The notes under the pieces are model-generated. The model was given only the letters and a program-made list of their open reading frames with translations, searched no databases and was not told the origin of the DNA. Source: Ephydatia muelleri (Eukaryota; Porifera; Demospongiae; Spongillida; Spongillidae). From it: a stretch of 64,000 nt of DNA. The translations under genes were made by a program, and so were the position numbers. Shown here one piece after another: positions 11,707-22,213 of this stretch (positions within the stretch are counted from its first letter, which is position 1; each line of letters begins with the position of its first letter). The stretch lies in contig JABACO010000106.1 of the NCBI GenBank assembly GCA_013339895.1, positions 43,063 to 107,062 of the forward strand, given 5' to 3'.

Positions 11707-12250
11707 ACAACCACCTTCGTGACATCGTTGCTGATTTCTGTCGCCAAGCCCACCTCTCAGTAAGAGTGGAAGCTGGGTATGGGCTCTCTAGTGACCACTC
11801 TAACACTCGCCCAGCGGATGTCCTGGTTCAGGGTTGGGACAGAGGATCTCCTGCTGCCCTGGACATCACTGTAACATCTCCCCTCACCCCTGCCACCTTG
11901 AGAGACGCCAGTTCCACTGCTGGGGCAGCAGCCTATGCTGCAGAATGCAGGAAACACACTGCAAATGATGCTAAGTGCCAGGAGCTGGGCTGGGCCTGCA
12001 TCCCCCTAGCAGTGGAGACCTTTGGTAACTGGGGCATGGAAGCTCAGGGTGTCTTTTCCCGCCTCGCTTCTGCACTCGGGATGCACCAAGGAACTTCAAA
12101 GTCTTGGGCCCTCCACACCATCTACAGCTGCCTTAATATGTCCCTGGTGCGTTCAGTGGCTAGATCCATTCTAGGTAGAAGCTATGTAGTTTAGAACATC
12201 TATAAGTGTTTTTTGTGGACAATATTAATAATAATTCTGTATGAGCATTT
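11707..12250 (+). pseudogene. LINE A, C-terminal part of the polyprotein
   Basis: Continuation of the LINE at 2895-4036 after the hAT. The frame from 11707 and the open frame 11766-12194 (142 aa) carry the conserved tail of this LINE family: EAGYGLSSDHSNTRPADVL, DITVTSPL, ALETFG-like region, ending at a TAG near 12192. The 3' UTR follows, with an A-rich stretch at 12303-12330 and (AAT)n at 12331-12352. The domain matches tails of type-1 retrotransposable-element ORFs; its function is unknown. Confidence 0.72.
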
Positions 12251-12299
12251 ATTCCATTCGTGTATTGTCTTGTTTCGTATATAATATATGTATTAATAA

Positions 12300-12525
12300 T
12301 GTTAAAAAAAATTATGAAAAAAAAAAAAAATAATAATAATAATAATAATAATCAGAGCTGTATGGCCGGCTCAATCTGAACCTAGTAAGGGCTAATGTGA
12401 GGGCTATAATGTCCCGATATTGCCCTCTAAATTTTTTCTGAGGTGTTATTTAGCTTTGGTCATGTTCTTGTGTATTTTGTTTGTCAATATTGTTGTGTAA
12501 TATTGTAATAATAATAATAATTTAT
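12300..12525. repeat. Tail-to-tail LINE 3' ends with (AAT)n tracts
   Basis: Poly(A)/(AAT)n at 12303-12352 and (AAT)n at 12507-12522. The plus-strand LINE A ends here, and the minus-strand LINE B starts its 3' tail on the other side. The 150 bp between the tracts has no other recognisable content. Confidence 0.6.
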
Positions 12526-14734
12526 TTGGTAAATTTACACCAAAAAGGCAAGTAATGGCATTAGGAAATGCACTTATAAACTGCCTAAACTATTTATAAG
12601 GGAATAGTTTACAAAAGGGGGTAAGGTCAACATGACTCTCAGATGAGCTTTAAATGCACAGACGGAGGATGCAGACACGACTGAGTTGGGCAAAGAGTTC
12701 CAAATTGCTATGACACGTTCTGAAAAAAAGTTTAGACGAAAATTATGATGTGGTAATGATCTGGACTTGAGCTTAAAGTGGTTTCCTCTGGTAAAATGAA
12801 CATGAGAGTTGATAACAAAGAAGTCAGATACATCGACATCAACAAGGTGAAACACTATCTTGTAACACATCACTAGGTCAAAGAAAACCCTGCGATATTC
12901 AAGAGATTGAAGATTTAAATTTCTTAGCCGAGTGCCATAATCCATATATGAAAGCTTAGCTCTTCTGCAAACAGCTCTAGTAAAGAAGCGTTGGACCTTT
13001 TCAATGGAATGAATGTCTTGATGAAGCCATGGATTCCACACCTGAGTGTTTGACTCAAGAAGTGGCCTAATATAGGTAGTGAACAGCTGTAAAAGTATTG
13101 AAACATCATTTGAGTGAAAACCCTTCAAAAGAAGAGCACATCGATGATGTGCTTTAGCAGCAATAGCCGAGCAGTGAATGTGAAACTTTAAATCAGATGA
13201 AAGAAAGACACCAAGATCACGAATAGAAGATACTTCTTCTAAGACTACGCTTGATAAAGAATACTTGATAGATGGGACTGCTAGATTTCCAAACGAGATG
13301 ACATTACATTTTTGAAAAGCAATGTTTAGCTGCCACTTGGAAGACCAGTTACAAAATTCAGATAGAGAGTTTGAGAACACAGGATCTTCTGTACTGTAAC
13401 AAGCAGAGTATAGTTTAGTATCATCAGCAAAGATTTTCACCTTTACAGGTGGTGTGAGACAGTCAGGAAGGTCATTGATGTATATTAGAAAAAGTAGAGG
13501 ACCTAGAACAGAGCCTTGAGGCACACCACTTATGACAGGAAGTAGAGTGGACTGAGATTCATGAATATATACACATTGAAACCGATCAGAGAGAAAAGAG
13601 GATAACCAATCCAATAAATGAGAAGTAAATCCATACAATGTGGCTTTTAAAAGAAGCTTAGAATGAGAAACTGAATCAAAAGCCTTAGCGAAGTCAATGT
13701 ATACAGCATCAACTCTCATTTGATTGTCAGCCAGCAAAGTAAAATCATTTAAGGTTGTTAATAATTGGGTGCAAGTAGAGCGCTTAGCCAAAAAGCCATA
13801 TTGTTCATCAGATAGGAGATGGTTAGCCCTCAGAAAGGCAATCATTGAATCAGATATGATACTTTCCATAACCTTGCCACATATACTTGTAAGAGAGACA
13901 GGTCGATAGTTAGATGGAAGCTTGCGATCACCTTTTTTTTAAATAGGACAGACATAGGCAATTTTCCAATCAGATGGAACTCTACCACACTTCATTGACA
14001 TATTGAAGAGATAAGACAAAGGAAATGCTATCCCACCAGCAATTGACTTTAAAAAGATAGCAGGAAGATTGTCTGGAGTTTTGAGTATTTCAATGGCAAT
14101 TTCATTAAAGCTCTAAACACTCTGTCATAAGTGAAAGTGACAGAACCAAGAGAAGCAGCAACTGGATTACGGTGAGCTAAGGAAGGTAGGATACCATCAT
14201 CCACTGTAAATACGGAAACAAAGAATTGATTTAGCAGGTCGCATTTATCTGAATCAGAAGTAGCAATACTTCTAGCTAAAGGGGGAATAACAGCAATATT
14301 TTTTAATTTGGAGTTGGCATAAGAATAGAAATATGATAGGTTTCTACTATTAACAACTCTCAACTCTTTGGAAGCAAGATATGCTTGAACTGCAAAATCA
14401 TACTCCTTTGCAAATTTACGATAGAGACTCTTGTTAACGTGATACCATTTTTTCTTTTTCTGAAGTAATGCTCGAATATGACGAGGTATAGAATATTTTT
14501 TCAAAGAAACTTTTCTTAGAGGGACAAACTGAGCAATAAATTCTCTTAAAACACCCTCAATTTTATTCCAAACATCAACAGTTGAACACGTATTGAAGAG
14601 CAGTAGCCAGTCAATATCACTAACATGCTGAATAATGGCACTATAATCTGCATGACGGAAATCATAAAAATAAGAGCAAGAACCTGATGATGGTGCTGAA
14701 TTTGGACATATGATTTGAAAGTCAATAGATGCAT
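12525..14734 (-). mobile_element. LINE B, CR1/Jockey-like, 5'-truncated
   Basis: Minus-strand LINE. The 3' end is an (ATT)n tail at about 12507-12525, and the 5' end is truncated at 14734 next to the GAGCATAA flank (14735-14742), which also occurs at 2887-2894. Order on the minus strand: end of the endonuclease/linker (14734-14546), linker (14504-14049), RT (13960-12574). Frameshifts lie near 14520, 14100 and 13935 (a T-run). It is a different family from LINE A. Confidence 0.8.
12574..14504 (-). pseudogene. LINE B reverse transcriptase ORF
   Basis: The 13869-12574 frame (431 aa) contains the canonical RT core: YGFLAKRSTCTQLL, AVYIDFAKAFDSVSH (motif A with its Asp), SGVPQGSVLGPLLFLIYIND (motif B), VKIFADDTKLY (motif C, F-A-D-D), then the GxxxxxDLGVFLSSDLKF and RPLLESNTQVW thumb motifs and a short tail. 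Just upstream, in a shifted frame, the KKGDRKLPSNYRPVSLTS motif is readable at about 13925-13870. The 14504-14049 frame (151 aa) is the pre-RT linker. The RT core itself looks uninterrupted, but the ORF as a whole is frameshifted. Confidence 0.85.
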
Positions 14735-14742
14735 GAGCATAA

Positions 14743-14928
14743 AGTCAACCAGGCAATGCAAGGCGACTGAGGACTCCCTCGTTACGACACACCCACTCCG
14801 TTATCGCTATCGCGGTGCCGAACGGAAGCATGTATATTGCCCCTTCAAACTGCATCCCAAGCAGCAATCAATCGTCCGGGTGGATAGGGACAAGCCGATA
14901 TGCGGTCATTAGTTCCCCCCTTCCCAAC
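14743..14928 (-). pseudogene. DIRS-like RT, middle part (catalytic palm)
   Basis: The minus strand reads AYRLVPIHPDD, then GMQFEGAIYMLPFGTA and, at about 14765-14743, HCLVDFML. These are RT palm motifs of DIRS elements. The usual Y-L-D-D box has become C-L-V-D, so the catalytic Asp is lost. It is bounded by the CGT duplication of the 14932-21668 element on one side and by the 2895-14734 insertion on the other. It links the fragments 21672-22213 and 1289-2886. Confidence 0.78.
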
Positions 14929-15281
14929 CGTCACAGCAAAACCATTAATTGAGACGGTAACGTCTCATCACGTGACCTTACCCGTCACTCAGATGTAGGC
15001 GGATACCGTTGATATCAATACCAACGGTCCGTCTGTGGACGGAGAGTGGACGGCAACGTCCTTCCCCTCCGTCGCTCTGTCACGTCTTTAAACGTTATAA
15101 TCCGTCAGTCCGGCCCGGAAATCCACGGTTAAAGGCGGTTCGCTTTTTACCGCATCGTACCGTCAGTACGTAAGGTTGGATTTCTGGCTACCGGTACTAC
15201 AGCGGTACCGCTTCTACTTTCTATCCATGCAGCTTTATCGTATACGTGCACCATCCCATTCACTTTTCTCAGGGTTAGTTC

Positions 15282-16146
15282 CGAGGGGGGGCAAGAAAAT
15301 CTGTACGGACCCCATCATCCAATATTGTAGAGTTTAAAATGAAGATTAAGAATCTGTTTTCAAAATTAAAATCGGACTTTAAAGAAAAAAGATATGATGG
15401 ATTGAAAAAGGGGGCGTAGGGGGTGGTACCCCCTGCTAAAATTGAATTTAAAAATATTTAAAGCGAATTCATGTGTTTTTTTATCTTTCTTCTTTCACTT
15501 CAAATTCACGCGGGAGTTGCATGAATCTATTTCTCTCAGCAAAAGAATTTCACTGATATCACACACGCGATCGCTAGACACTCACAAACTCGGCAGCAAA
15601 CGATTTTAACATTTAACCCCCTAGTGGCAGCTTTAATAATTAACCAATGATGAACGTCGTACTTGAATATGGATTGTGATAGGTGTGGCAAGCGCTATTC
15701 GTTAACGTGCAACGGCACTATGATGCAAAAGGGAATTTACCGCAGCGGTTAACCAGCATCAAATGCAGGAATCGGAGCCCCCTGCAGATAAAAGGCAGCG
15801 ACTCCTGTGCACGAGCGCAGCAAGTGCGGCTTGTAGTACAACTACAGGGATACCCGTTGGCGTTGCACTGCATGAATCCATTGCCATAGCGTGCGTCCCT
15901 AGTGTATCAGATCAAAACCAGTTGTTGCCTAAGCCGTTATGTCTGGGGTATTTGCCTGATGTACCTGCACCGTTCGTTCACAACTGGGCATTTGCAGCTC
16001 ATGGAGTGCAGAATTTATGTATTCATTGTTATTTCAGTGCTAATTGTGGTTACGCGTGAGTGAGAAAGGGGCGTAGGGGGGTGGTGGTACCCTCATTAAG
16101 AAATCTGATGATGGGTGTTTAAGAAATATTTTTTGCCCCCCCCTCG
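15282..16146. mobile_element. Element with 8-bp duplication GTTAGTTC, 865 bp (hAT-like)
   Basis: Ends CGAGGGGGGGCAAGAAAAT at 15282 and the inverted ATTTTTTGCCCCCCCCTCG ending at 16146. Identical 8-bp duplications GTTAGTTC lie at 15274-15281 and 16147-16154. Eight bp and a G-rich end suggest hAT, but P or Merlin are not excluded. Both ends also share a second inner G-rich word (GGGGCGTAGGGGG at about 15409 and 16069, direct orientation). An interior open frame (15763-16059, rich in CxxC-like spacing near its end: LCIHCYFSANC) may be an N-terminal transposase remnant. Not coding overall. Confidence 0.7.
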
Positions 16147-16811
16147 GTTAGTTCTTCAAAAAACCATATACAAATACAAATGCGTATAAAAAGGAAGAGC
16201 AAGTGTCAGTTTTGCTTGGTCTCCGCATTAGGCAAAAAGCCGGATTCCGTTCTGTTGAAAGATAATTATGTATAGCATCAATCATGAATGCATGAACCAC
16301 AGAAGTACTTGCTACACATTTGCGCCGGTATTGACAATCTGCGCGCGATGACACTGGCACAAACGGTGGAGCCTGCCACTCACGTCATCAAACGTTCATC
16401 TTGTGTAAAAAGTCACAGATGAGAAAAAAAAGTGACCCTTGTACATACCTCATTGCGTTCCAAAGCCAAAAAAAAAAAAGGTCGCTGGGTAGAGGAAATA
16501 CAATTAAATAACGCACCAATAATACGTTACACCTACTAATATGTGTTCGCGTTACAACCTATTCCTGTAGATGGAAGAAAAGTGGTTGTGATATCTTCGA
16601 CACCCCAAAAATTAGTCTCGTACCCAGACCCACCATGACGTAAGTGTTTATCGCTTACAGTATAAACACTACGACAGGTGGGTCTGGGAATATCGTCGAA
16701 CATTTTTGTTCCAGCGTCCCTGATTTTTGACGACGGAAGTTTACATCTAAATTTAGATTTACGTAATATCCGTGCTCACACAAATTAATTTGCAACCACT
16801 CAACTTTTACG

Positions 16812-17117
16812 ATGAACCACTGCAAAGTATGCTCAACCCCTGTTATGCAACGAAAGAACAGAAAGAAGCTTGGAGTGCTGTCGACGAATTGCTGCATCAA
16901 CAAATTGGTGGATCTAGCTACGCAGTCGGGTTGGGACCATGAAGATGCGCGAAAAAAATTTGCGGTCCAAGGCTATGTGTGTTTGACGTGTTATCGTACT
17001 GTTGATAAGTGTTCATCTTTGGAGAGTTTACTTCAAACACAGACACACAGACAACATTGGTCCTTGTACAATCACCATCCTTGGCGCCTAGGCACCTGCT
17101 CGCTTTGTCTGATCTAG
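16812..17117 (+). CDS. Small Cys-rich (zinc-binding type) ORF inside the Mutator-like element
   Basis: 101 codons from ATG at 16812 to TAG. The N-terminal 65 residues have paired cysteines: CKVCSTPVM, then NCCINK, then CLTCYRTVDKC. This spacing fits a metal-binding treble-clef or zf-like fold of the kind that starts many transposon proteins. The last third (QTHRQHWSLYNHHPW) looks non-coding, so the ORF is probably the 5' exon of a longer lost gene. It lies just inside the left TIR, divergent from the helicase remnant. Function unknown. Confidence 0.4.
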   Translation: MNHCKVCSTPVMQRKNRKKLGVLSTNCCINKLVDLATQSGWDHEDARKKFAVQGYVCLTCYRTVDKCSSLESLLQTQTHRQHWSLYNHHPWRLGTCSLCLI

Positions 17118-17430
17118 TTGTGATATCACTCTTATGACAGCTGTCACATTATCAGCAGTGCTAACATGTGGGGTGCTGAATACTTTAGCAGCTGTCCCTA
17201 CATAATCACTTCTCACACAAAGGGGATGAATGATAGTTGGACAGGAAAGCTTTACATTTACAATCAGTGCACTCACAGTTCTTTCACAACATGCACAACC
17301 CATAACTTGTGCTGTTGAACAGACAAAGTAAGAGCATAATAATAGAATGCCTGCACATCTGTTGTTGAACACTACTTCTTCATTTCTTTTGAGGTAGTTC
17401 TAATGCTGAGGTCAGATTTGTTTACATAAA

Positions 17431-18186
17431 TTACTGCACTAGATGCCTGACCATTTCACCCAGCTCTACCACATCGGCAGAAGGCCTCCAGTGAATAACC
17501 TGGTTGACACCTGCACAATCTATCCCCATACCAAATGCAATAGTGCATACTACTATGCGATAAGAGGCAGTTGCACAGGAGAATGATTTTACAATGCTTT
17601 CCTGAATCTCCTTTTGGGTGACACTAGTGTACATGTCCACTAGTCTGAATTTGGACATATTATAGGCCATGCAGATATCGGCTAGTAAATTCATGCATCA
17701 GAGTGGAGAGGTAACAGTCATATATTGATGCACAGACTTCACATCGCCGACAGAAGATGATAACTCGGGGCATTTTGGTTCATTACATAACTTAGCAGCA
17801 AGTGGGGCAAACGTTTCCTCTACAATTCCTCTTTCTTTCGAATTCACCCAGTAGGACATATTGGCCTTGTCTGGGACATGGCAATGATGACAGGATCTTT
17901 CATTCCTAGAATGCAATGTATTTTCTTCCTAGTTGTGACTGTGGCGAGAGTAAAGGTGAAACAACGACAACAATGGTGCCTTCGCTGCGCCGCGTAAGTG
18001 GTCAAATGCAAACGGTAGAACAGCATAAATAAGGGACTTTCCACTTCCAGTAGCCAGACTAACAAAGACGTCATTCCCTTGCAAGAATTTCTTTGCAGCG
18101 TGCAATTGTTGCTCTCGAAGATCATGGTATCCTAATCTACGGGCAGCATGCAATATTGACTCCTCTATCGGGCCTTCATCCGACAT
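17431..18186 (-). pseudogene. RecQ-like helicase remnant
   Basis: Minus-strand frames in order: 18186-17929 starts MSDEGPIEESILHAARRLG and has LREQQLHAAKKFLQGNDVFV followed by Walker A (ATGSGKSLIY), as in RecQ. 17916-17698 (other frame) covers LEEKANMSYWVNSKERG-like helicase core. 17694-17431 has ADICMAYNMSKFRLVDMYTS then RIVVCTIAFGMGIDCAGVNQVIHW, RecQ motif V. The Arg-rich motif VI (xxGRAGR) is replaced by an unrelated tail, the DEAH box segment is missing, and stops/frameshifts separate the parts. Helicases of this type are captured by several animal transposon groups; here it lies inside long TIRs. Confidence 0.72.
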
Positions 18187-18400
18187 CGCAAATGCAAATT
18201 GCGTTTGAGTATTAGTTTATATCATATACCAAGCACATTACGCACATTACGTAAATCTAAATTTAGACGTAAACTTCCGTCTTCAAAAATCAGGGACGCT
18301 GGAACAAAAATGTTCGACGATATTCCCAGACCCACCTGTCGTAGTGTAAGCGATAAACACTTACGTCATGGTGGGTCTGGGTACGAGACTACCCAAAAAT

Positions 18401-18956
18401 GGCACTTACGCATCACTCATGTCTTATCATCAGTATGTGGCGAATCAACAAGTTTATTCGGATCCATAAGTTCCACGCCAATCTTTGAACCTGAAAGTTG
18501 CTATAGAGGAGGACAAAGGCCCATAGCGTAACGCTTACCATATCGTGCTCTTTGCTGCGCTGATGCACGTTGTACTTTGGCGCCAAAATAGGTTGCGATA
18601 AAATAGATAACATCCATCGGCTACACCACTGTTTCCCCGCCAAAACCTTTTATATATAGTCACGTGAATTGGTCAAGGGACAGTTATTAACCAACAACTG
18701 TCAATCAATTGCAATTAGCGAGCTTATACCGCTTGTTATTGGTATGCGATTTGTTGCCATGGCAATGAGGTAACAGTCCAGTACATGTATGTGCGATTTA
18801 AATCTTTTATCAGCCTTGAAATTGATTTATTAAGGTCCAATACAAGAATGCAGAACATACAACATGTACATGGAATCAGTTTTAGTTTGAGTGAGGATGG
18901 AAGACATAATCCTTTATCCCTACACATGTAAAGAATGAACGAAGTACTTCTATAAT
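18401..18956. other. No gene recognised between the Mutator-like element and the minisatellite
   Basis: Internal sequence of the 14932-21668 element. The short open frames have no motif. Nothing else seen. Confidence 0.4.
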
Positions 18957-21060
18957 GTTGCACACAGCCACACACACGTCACACAAACAGGCACACATCA
19001 CACACAGGCACACATCACACAAGGCATACATCACACATAGGCACACATCACACATAGGCACACATCACACAGAGGCACACATCACACACAGAGGCACACA
19101 TCACACAGGATACATAACACAAAGGCACCATCACACAGGTACACATCACACAGGCACACATCACACAGAGGCACACATCACAGAGGCACTCATCACTAAG
19201 GCTACAAATACACACAGGCACATATCACACACAGGCACACATCACACCAACAGGCACACATCACACAGGCACGCATCATACAGGCACACATCACACAGGC
19301 ACACATCAACAGACACACATCACACACAGGCACACATCACACCAACAGGCACACATCACACCAACAGGCACACATCACACAGGCACGCATCATACAGGCA
19401 CACATCACACAGGCACACATCAACAGACACACATCACACACAGGCACACATCACACACAGGCACACATCACACAAACAGGCACACATCACACACAGGCAT
19501 ACATCACACATAGGCACAAATGACACACAGGCACAAATCACAAAGGCACACATAATAAAGAGGCACACATCACACATAGGCACACGTCACACATCACACA
19601 GGCACACATCACACACAGAGGCACACATCACACAGGCACACATAACACAGAAGCACCATCACACAGGTACATATCACACAGACACACATCACACACAGGC
19701 ACACATCACACAAACAAGCACACATCACACACAGGCATACATCACGCACAGGCACAAATGACAACAAATCACACAGGCACACATCACACATAGGCACAAA
19801 TCACACATCACACAGGCACACACAGAGGCACACATCACACAGGCACACATCACACAGGCACACATCACACAGACACACATCACACAGGCACATGTCACAC
19901 ACAGACACACATCACACATAGACACTCATCACTAAGGCTACATATCACACACATGCACACATCACACACATGCATACATCACACACATGCACACATCACA
20001 CAGGCACATATCACACACAAGTTACAATATTGGCACACATTACAGACAGGCACACATCACACAGAGGTATGCACACAGACACACATAGCACACAGCCACA
20101 CATCCCACACAGACACACATCACATTTAGGCACACATCACTAAGGCTACAGGCACACATGACACATATAGGCACATATCACACACAGGCACACATCACAC
20201 ACAGGTTACACATATTGGCACACATTACACACAGGCACACATCACACATAGGCACACATCACACAGAGGCACACATCACACAGAGGCATGTGTAAATCAC
20301 ACACAGGCACACATCACACGCAGGCATACATCACACACAGCCACATCACACACAGGTACACATCGCACATAGGCACACATCACACAGGCACACATCACAC
20401 ATCTCACACACACATCACATAGGCACACATCACATAGGCACACATCACACACAGGCACACATCACACACACAGGCACACATCACACACAGAGGCACACAT
20501 CACACACAGCCACACATCACACACACACTAAGGTTACACATCACACACAAGCACACATCACACACAAGTTACACATTGGTTCACATCACACACAAGGACA
20601 CATCATAAACAGAGGAAAACATCACACAGGCACTCATCACTAAGGCTACACATTACAGAGAGGCAAACATCACACACGGGCACTCATCACACACAGCAAT
20701 ACATCACACAGAGGCAAGTGCACATTACTCAGAGGCATACATCACGCACAGAGCCTAGGCACACATAACACAGAGGGACACATCACACAGAGGCACGTGT
20801 ACATCACAAATCACACACAGGAACATATCACACAGAGGTATGTGTACATCACACACAGGCTACACTTATTGGCACACATTACACACAGGGACACATGTAT
20901 CATAAACAGAGGCGCATATCACACAGAGGCACTCATCACTAAGGCTACATATTACACAGAGGCACACATTGACACAGAGGCACACATCAACACACAGGCA
21001 CACATACACAGTGGCACACATCTCACACAGAGGCACACATCACATACACACACAGGCAAC
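18957..21060. repeat. 2.1 kb minisatellite, unit about GGCACACATCACACA
   Basis: More than 100 degenerate copies of a 13-18 nt unit (core CACACATCACACA with AGG or ACAGG joins). In places it has higher-order duplication; for example 19231-19330 and 19345-19445 are near-identical blocks. The long THHTGTHH-like open frames here are by-products of the repeat, not genes. Confidence 0.95.
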
Positions 21061-21671
21061 TGGTGTCATTTATAGTTATGGAGTCCTTGCTGTAATGATT
21101 CTTTACTTGATGACGAATCTGACTCAGAGCCGGAGAGGTATTCTATATGCTCTCCTGTCTGCCATAGTACCGGTACATCTCTATAATAAAAAAGGATACA
21201 ATTAGCTGCTAATAGCTACCGCTCAGCACTAGCTATATCTCGCGAATCGAGTATACGCATATGCAGCTGCGCATTTGCACACATAATCGGTGCACGTGTA
21301 TGATATACGATACATACCTTCCGCAGGAAGCTGTTGTTTAGCTTGAAGAGAACTATCAGCTTTGGATGACGACTCTACTAGCATTTGGTGTTCAAAAAAT
21401 GTAGATCTACGCACGTATTCCCCGCAGTGGTGACAGTAACGTCACTTGCCGCTCATTTTTTGAATTCGGAAGGAGTTACTTGTATCACGTGACCATGCGT
21501 CAATAATAGTGGAGGACGCGGTACCGTGCGGTAGCGTTCGTCGATTACCGTTCATAAATACACGGATACCGTCACTAAACGTTTCCGTGAAATTTACGTG
21601 GAAGTCCGTCTTGATCGAAAGTGACGGGGCACCGTTGCAACCCGTCTCCGGATAGCGGTTTCGCTGTGCGT

Positions 21672-22213
21672 GCCACCTGACCCGCTGCTTCGTCTACCGT
21701 TGCATAGGACAGTGAGCAGTGTGTCTTTTCGATGCCCTCGTTCACGCTTGTCCCCTCTGGTGAAGAGAGGTCCAGTATGAGTCTCCACTTCCCACTAGAG
21801 CCTTTTGGGAATCACCCCAAACCTGCTTATAGATGGATCGACTGAGACCATATGGTGCACGTCGAGGACCAAGTAGCCTGCCCTCAGCCAGTTCAGTTGC
21901 GAGGTACGTAGTTGCGGACTGCCCGAGCCTGCTCCGTGGTCGATACCATGTTGCCCTTGCAGCTCCGGCATGCATGACTGCCGTGGTTAAAACCTATCCA
22001 GAAACCGTCCCTTAGCCCCGACACGATGTAATGCCTGAGCGAATCGTCAGGGTAGCTCCCCAAAGCTTTCTCCCAGGATACCCACCGCAGTGGTGTGGAG
22101 ATGGCCGCCAGTGGGCCTGACAGCAACTGGGTATCCGCCTGAGCGGCCCTGCAGCTGTCGAGGGCAAGGAGATCATCGGTGTACCGATATCCGCCTGCAA
22201 GCAAAACTGTCAC
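21672..22213 (-). pseudogene. DIRS-like RT, N-terminal part
   Basis: The minus strand reads YPDDSLRHYIVSGLRDGFWIG (the conserved entry into DIRS RT), then SHACRSCKGNM, EQARAVRNYV, LAEGRLLGPRRAPYG. After a frameshift it reads GKWRLILDLSSPEGTS-type sequence (about 21790-21735) and SYATVDEAAGQVA ending at 21672. It continues in frame across the CGT insertion site into 14928-14743. Upstream of 22213 the DIRS coding sequence fades, and I could not identify gag or the terminal repeat. Confidence 0.78.

Larger units (their letters stand above)
16613..18391. mobile_element. Mutator-like element, 1.78 kb, about 155-bp TIRs, 9-bp duplication
   Basis: TIRs start TAGTCTCGTACCCAGACCC on both ends and remain alignable for about 155 bp (to about 16775 and from about 18240), with a 7-bp indel. 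Nine-bp duplications CCCAAAAAT lie at 16604-16612 and 18392-18400. Long TIRs with a 9-bp duplication are characteristic of Mutator-like elements. Each TIR is itself a potential hairpin (CCCAGACCCACC pairs with GGTGGGTCTGGG about 50 nt later). The cargo is a small Cys-rich ORF (plus strand) and a RecQ-like helicase remnant (minus strand). No MuDR-type transposase seen. Confidence 0.78.
14932..21668. mobile_element. CACTA-like element, 6.7 kb, with nested elements
   Basis: Left end CACAGCAAAACC at 14932; the right end reverse-complemented from 21668 is CACAGCGAAACC. Both are followed by a GAGACGG..AACGG block. The identical 3-bp duplication CGT lies at 14929-14931 and 21669-21671. Both subterminal zones (14940-15230 and 21480-21660) are extremely dense in ACCGT/ACGGT words, as in CACTA elements. 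Removing the element and one CGT joins the two DIRS RT fragments in frame. It contains 15282-16146, 16613-18391 and the minisatellite 18957-21060. No transposase was recognised; a short acidic open stretch at 21090-21180 (DDESDSEPE) may be residual coding. Confidence 0.75.

Noticed and set aside
2895..14734. Twin-priming inversion of a single LINE to explain the opposed halves
   Set aside because: The two RTs belong to different families (GVQQGDPLGP with LDDG versus GVPQGSVLGP with FADD), so they are two elements.
15683..16059. Functional gene in the 865-bp element
   Set aside because: Two short overlapping frames with weak Cys spacing only; no domain and no splice-consistent continuation.
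18955..19761. 268-codon THHTGTHH ORF
   Set aside because: By-product of the CACACAT minisatellite with no non-repeat coding sequence.
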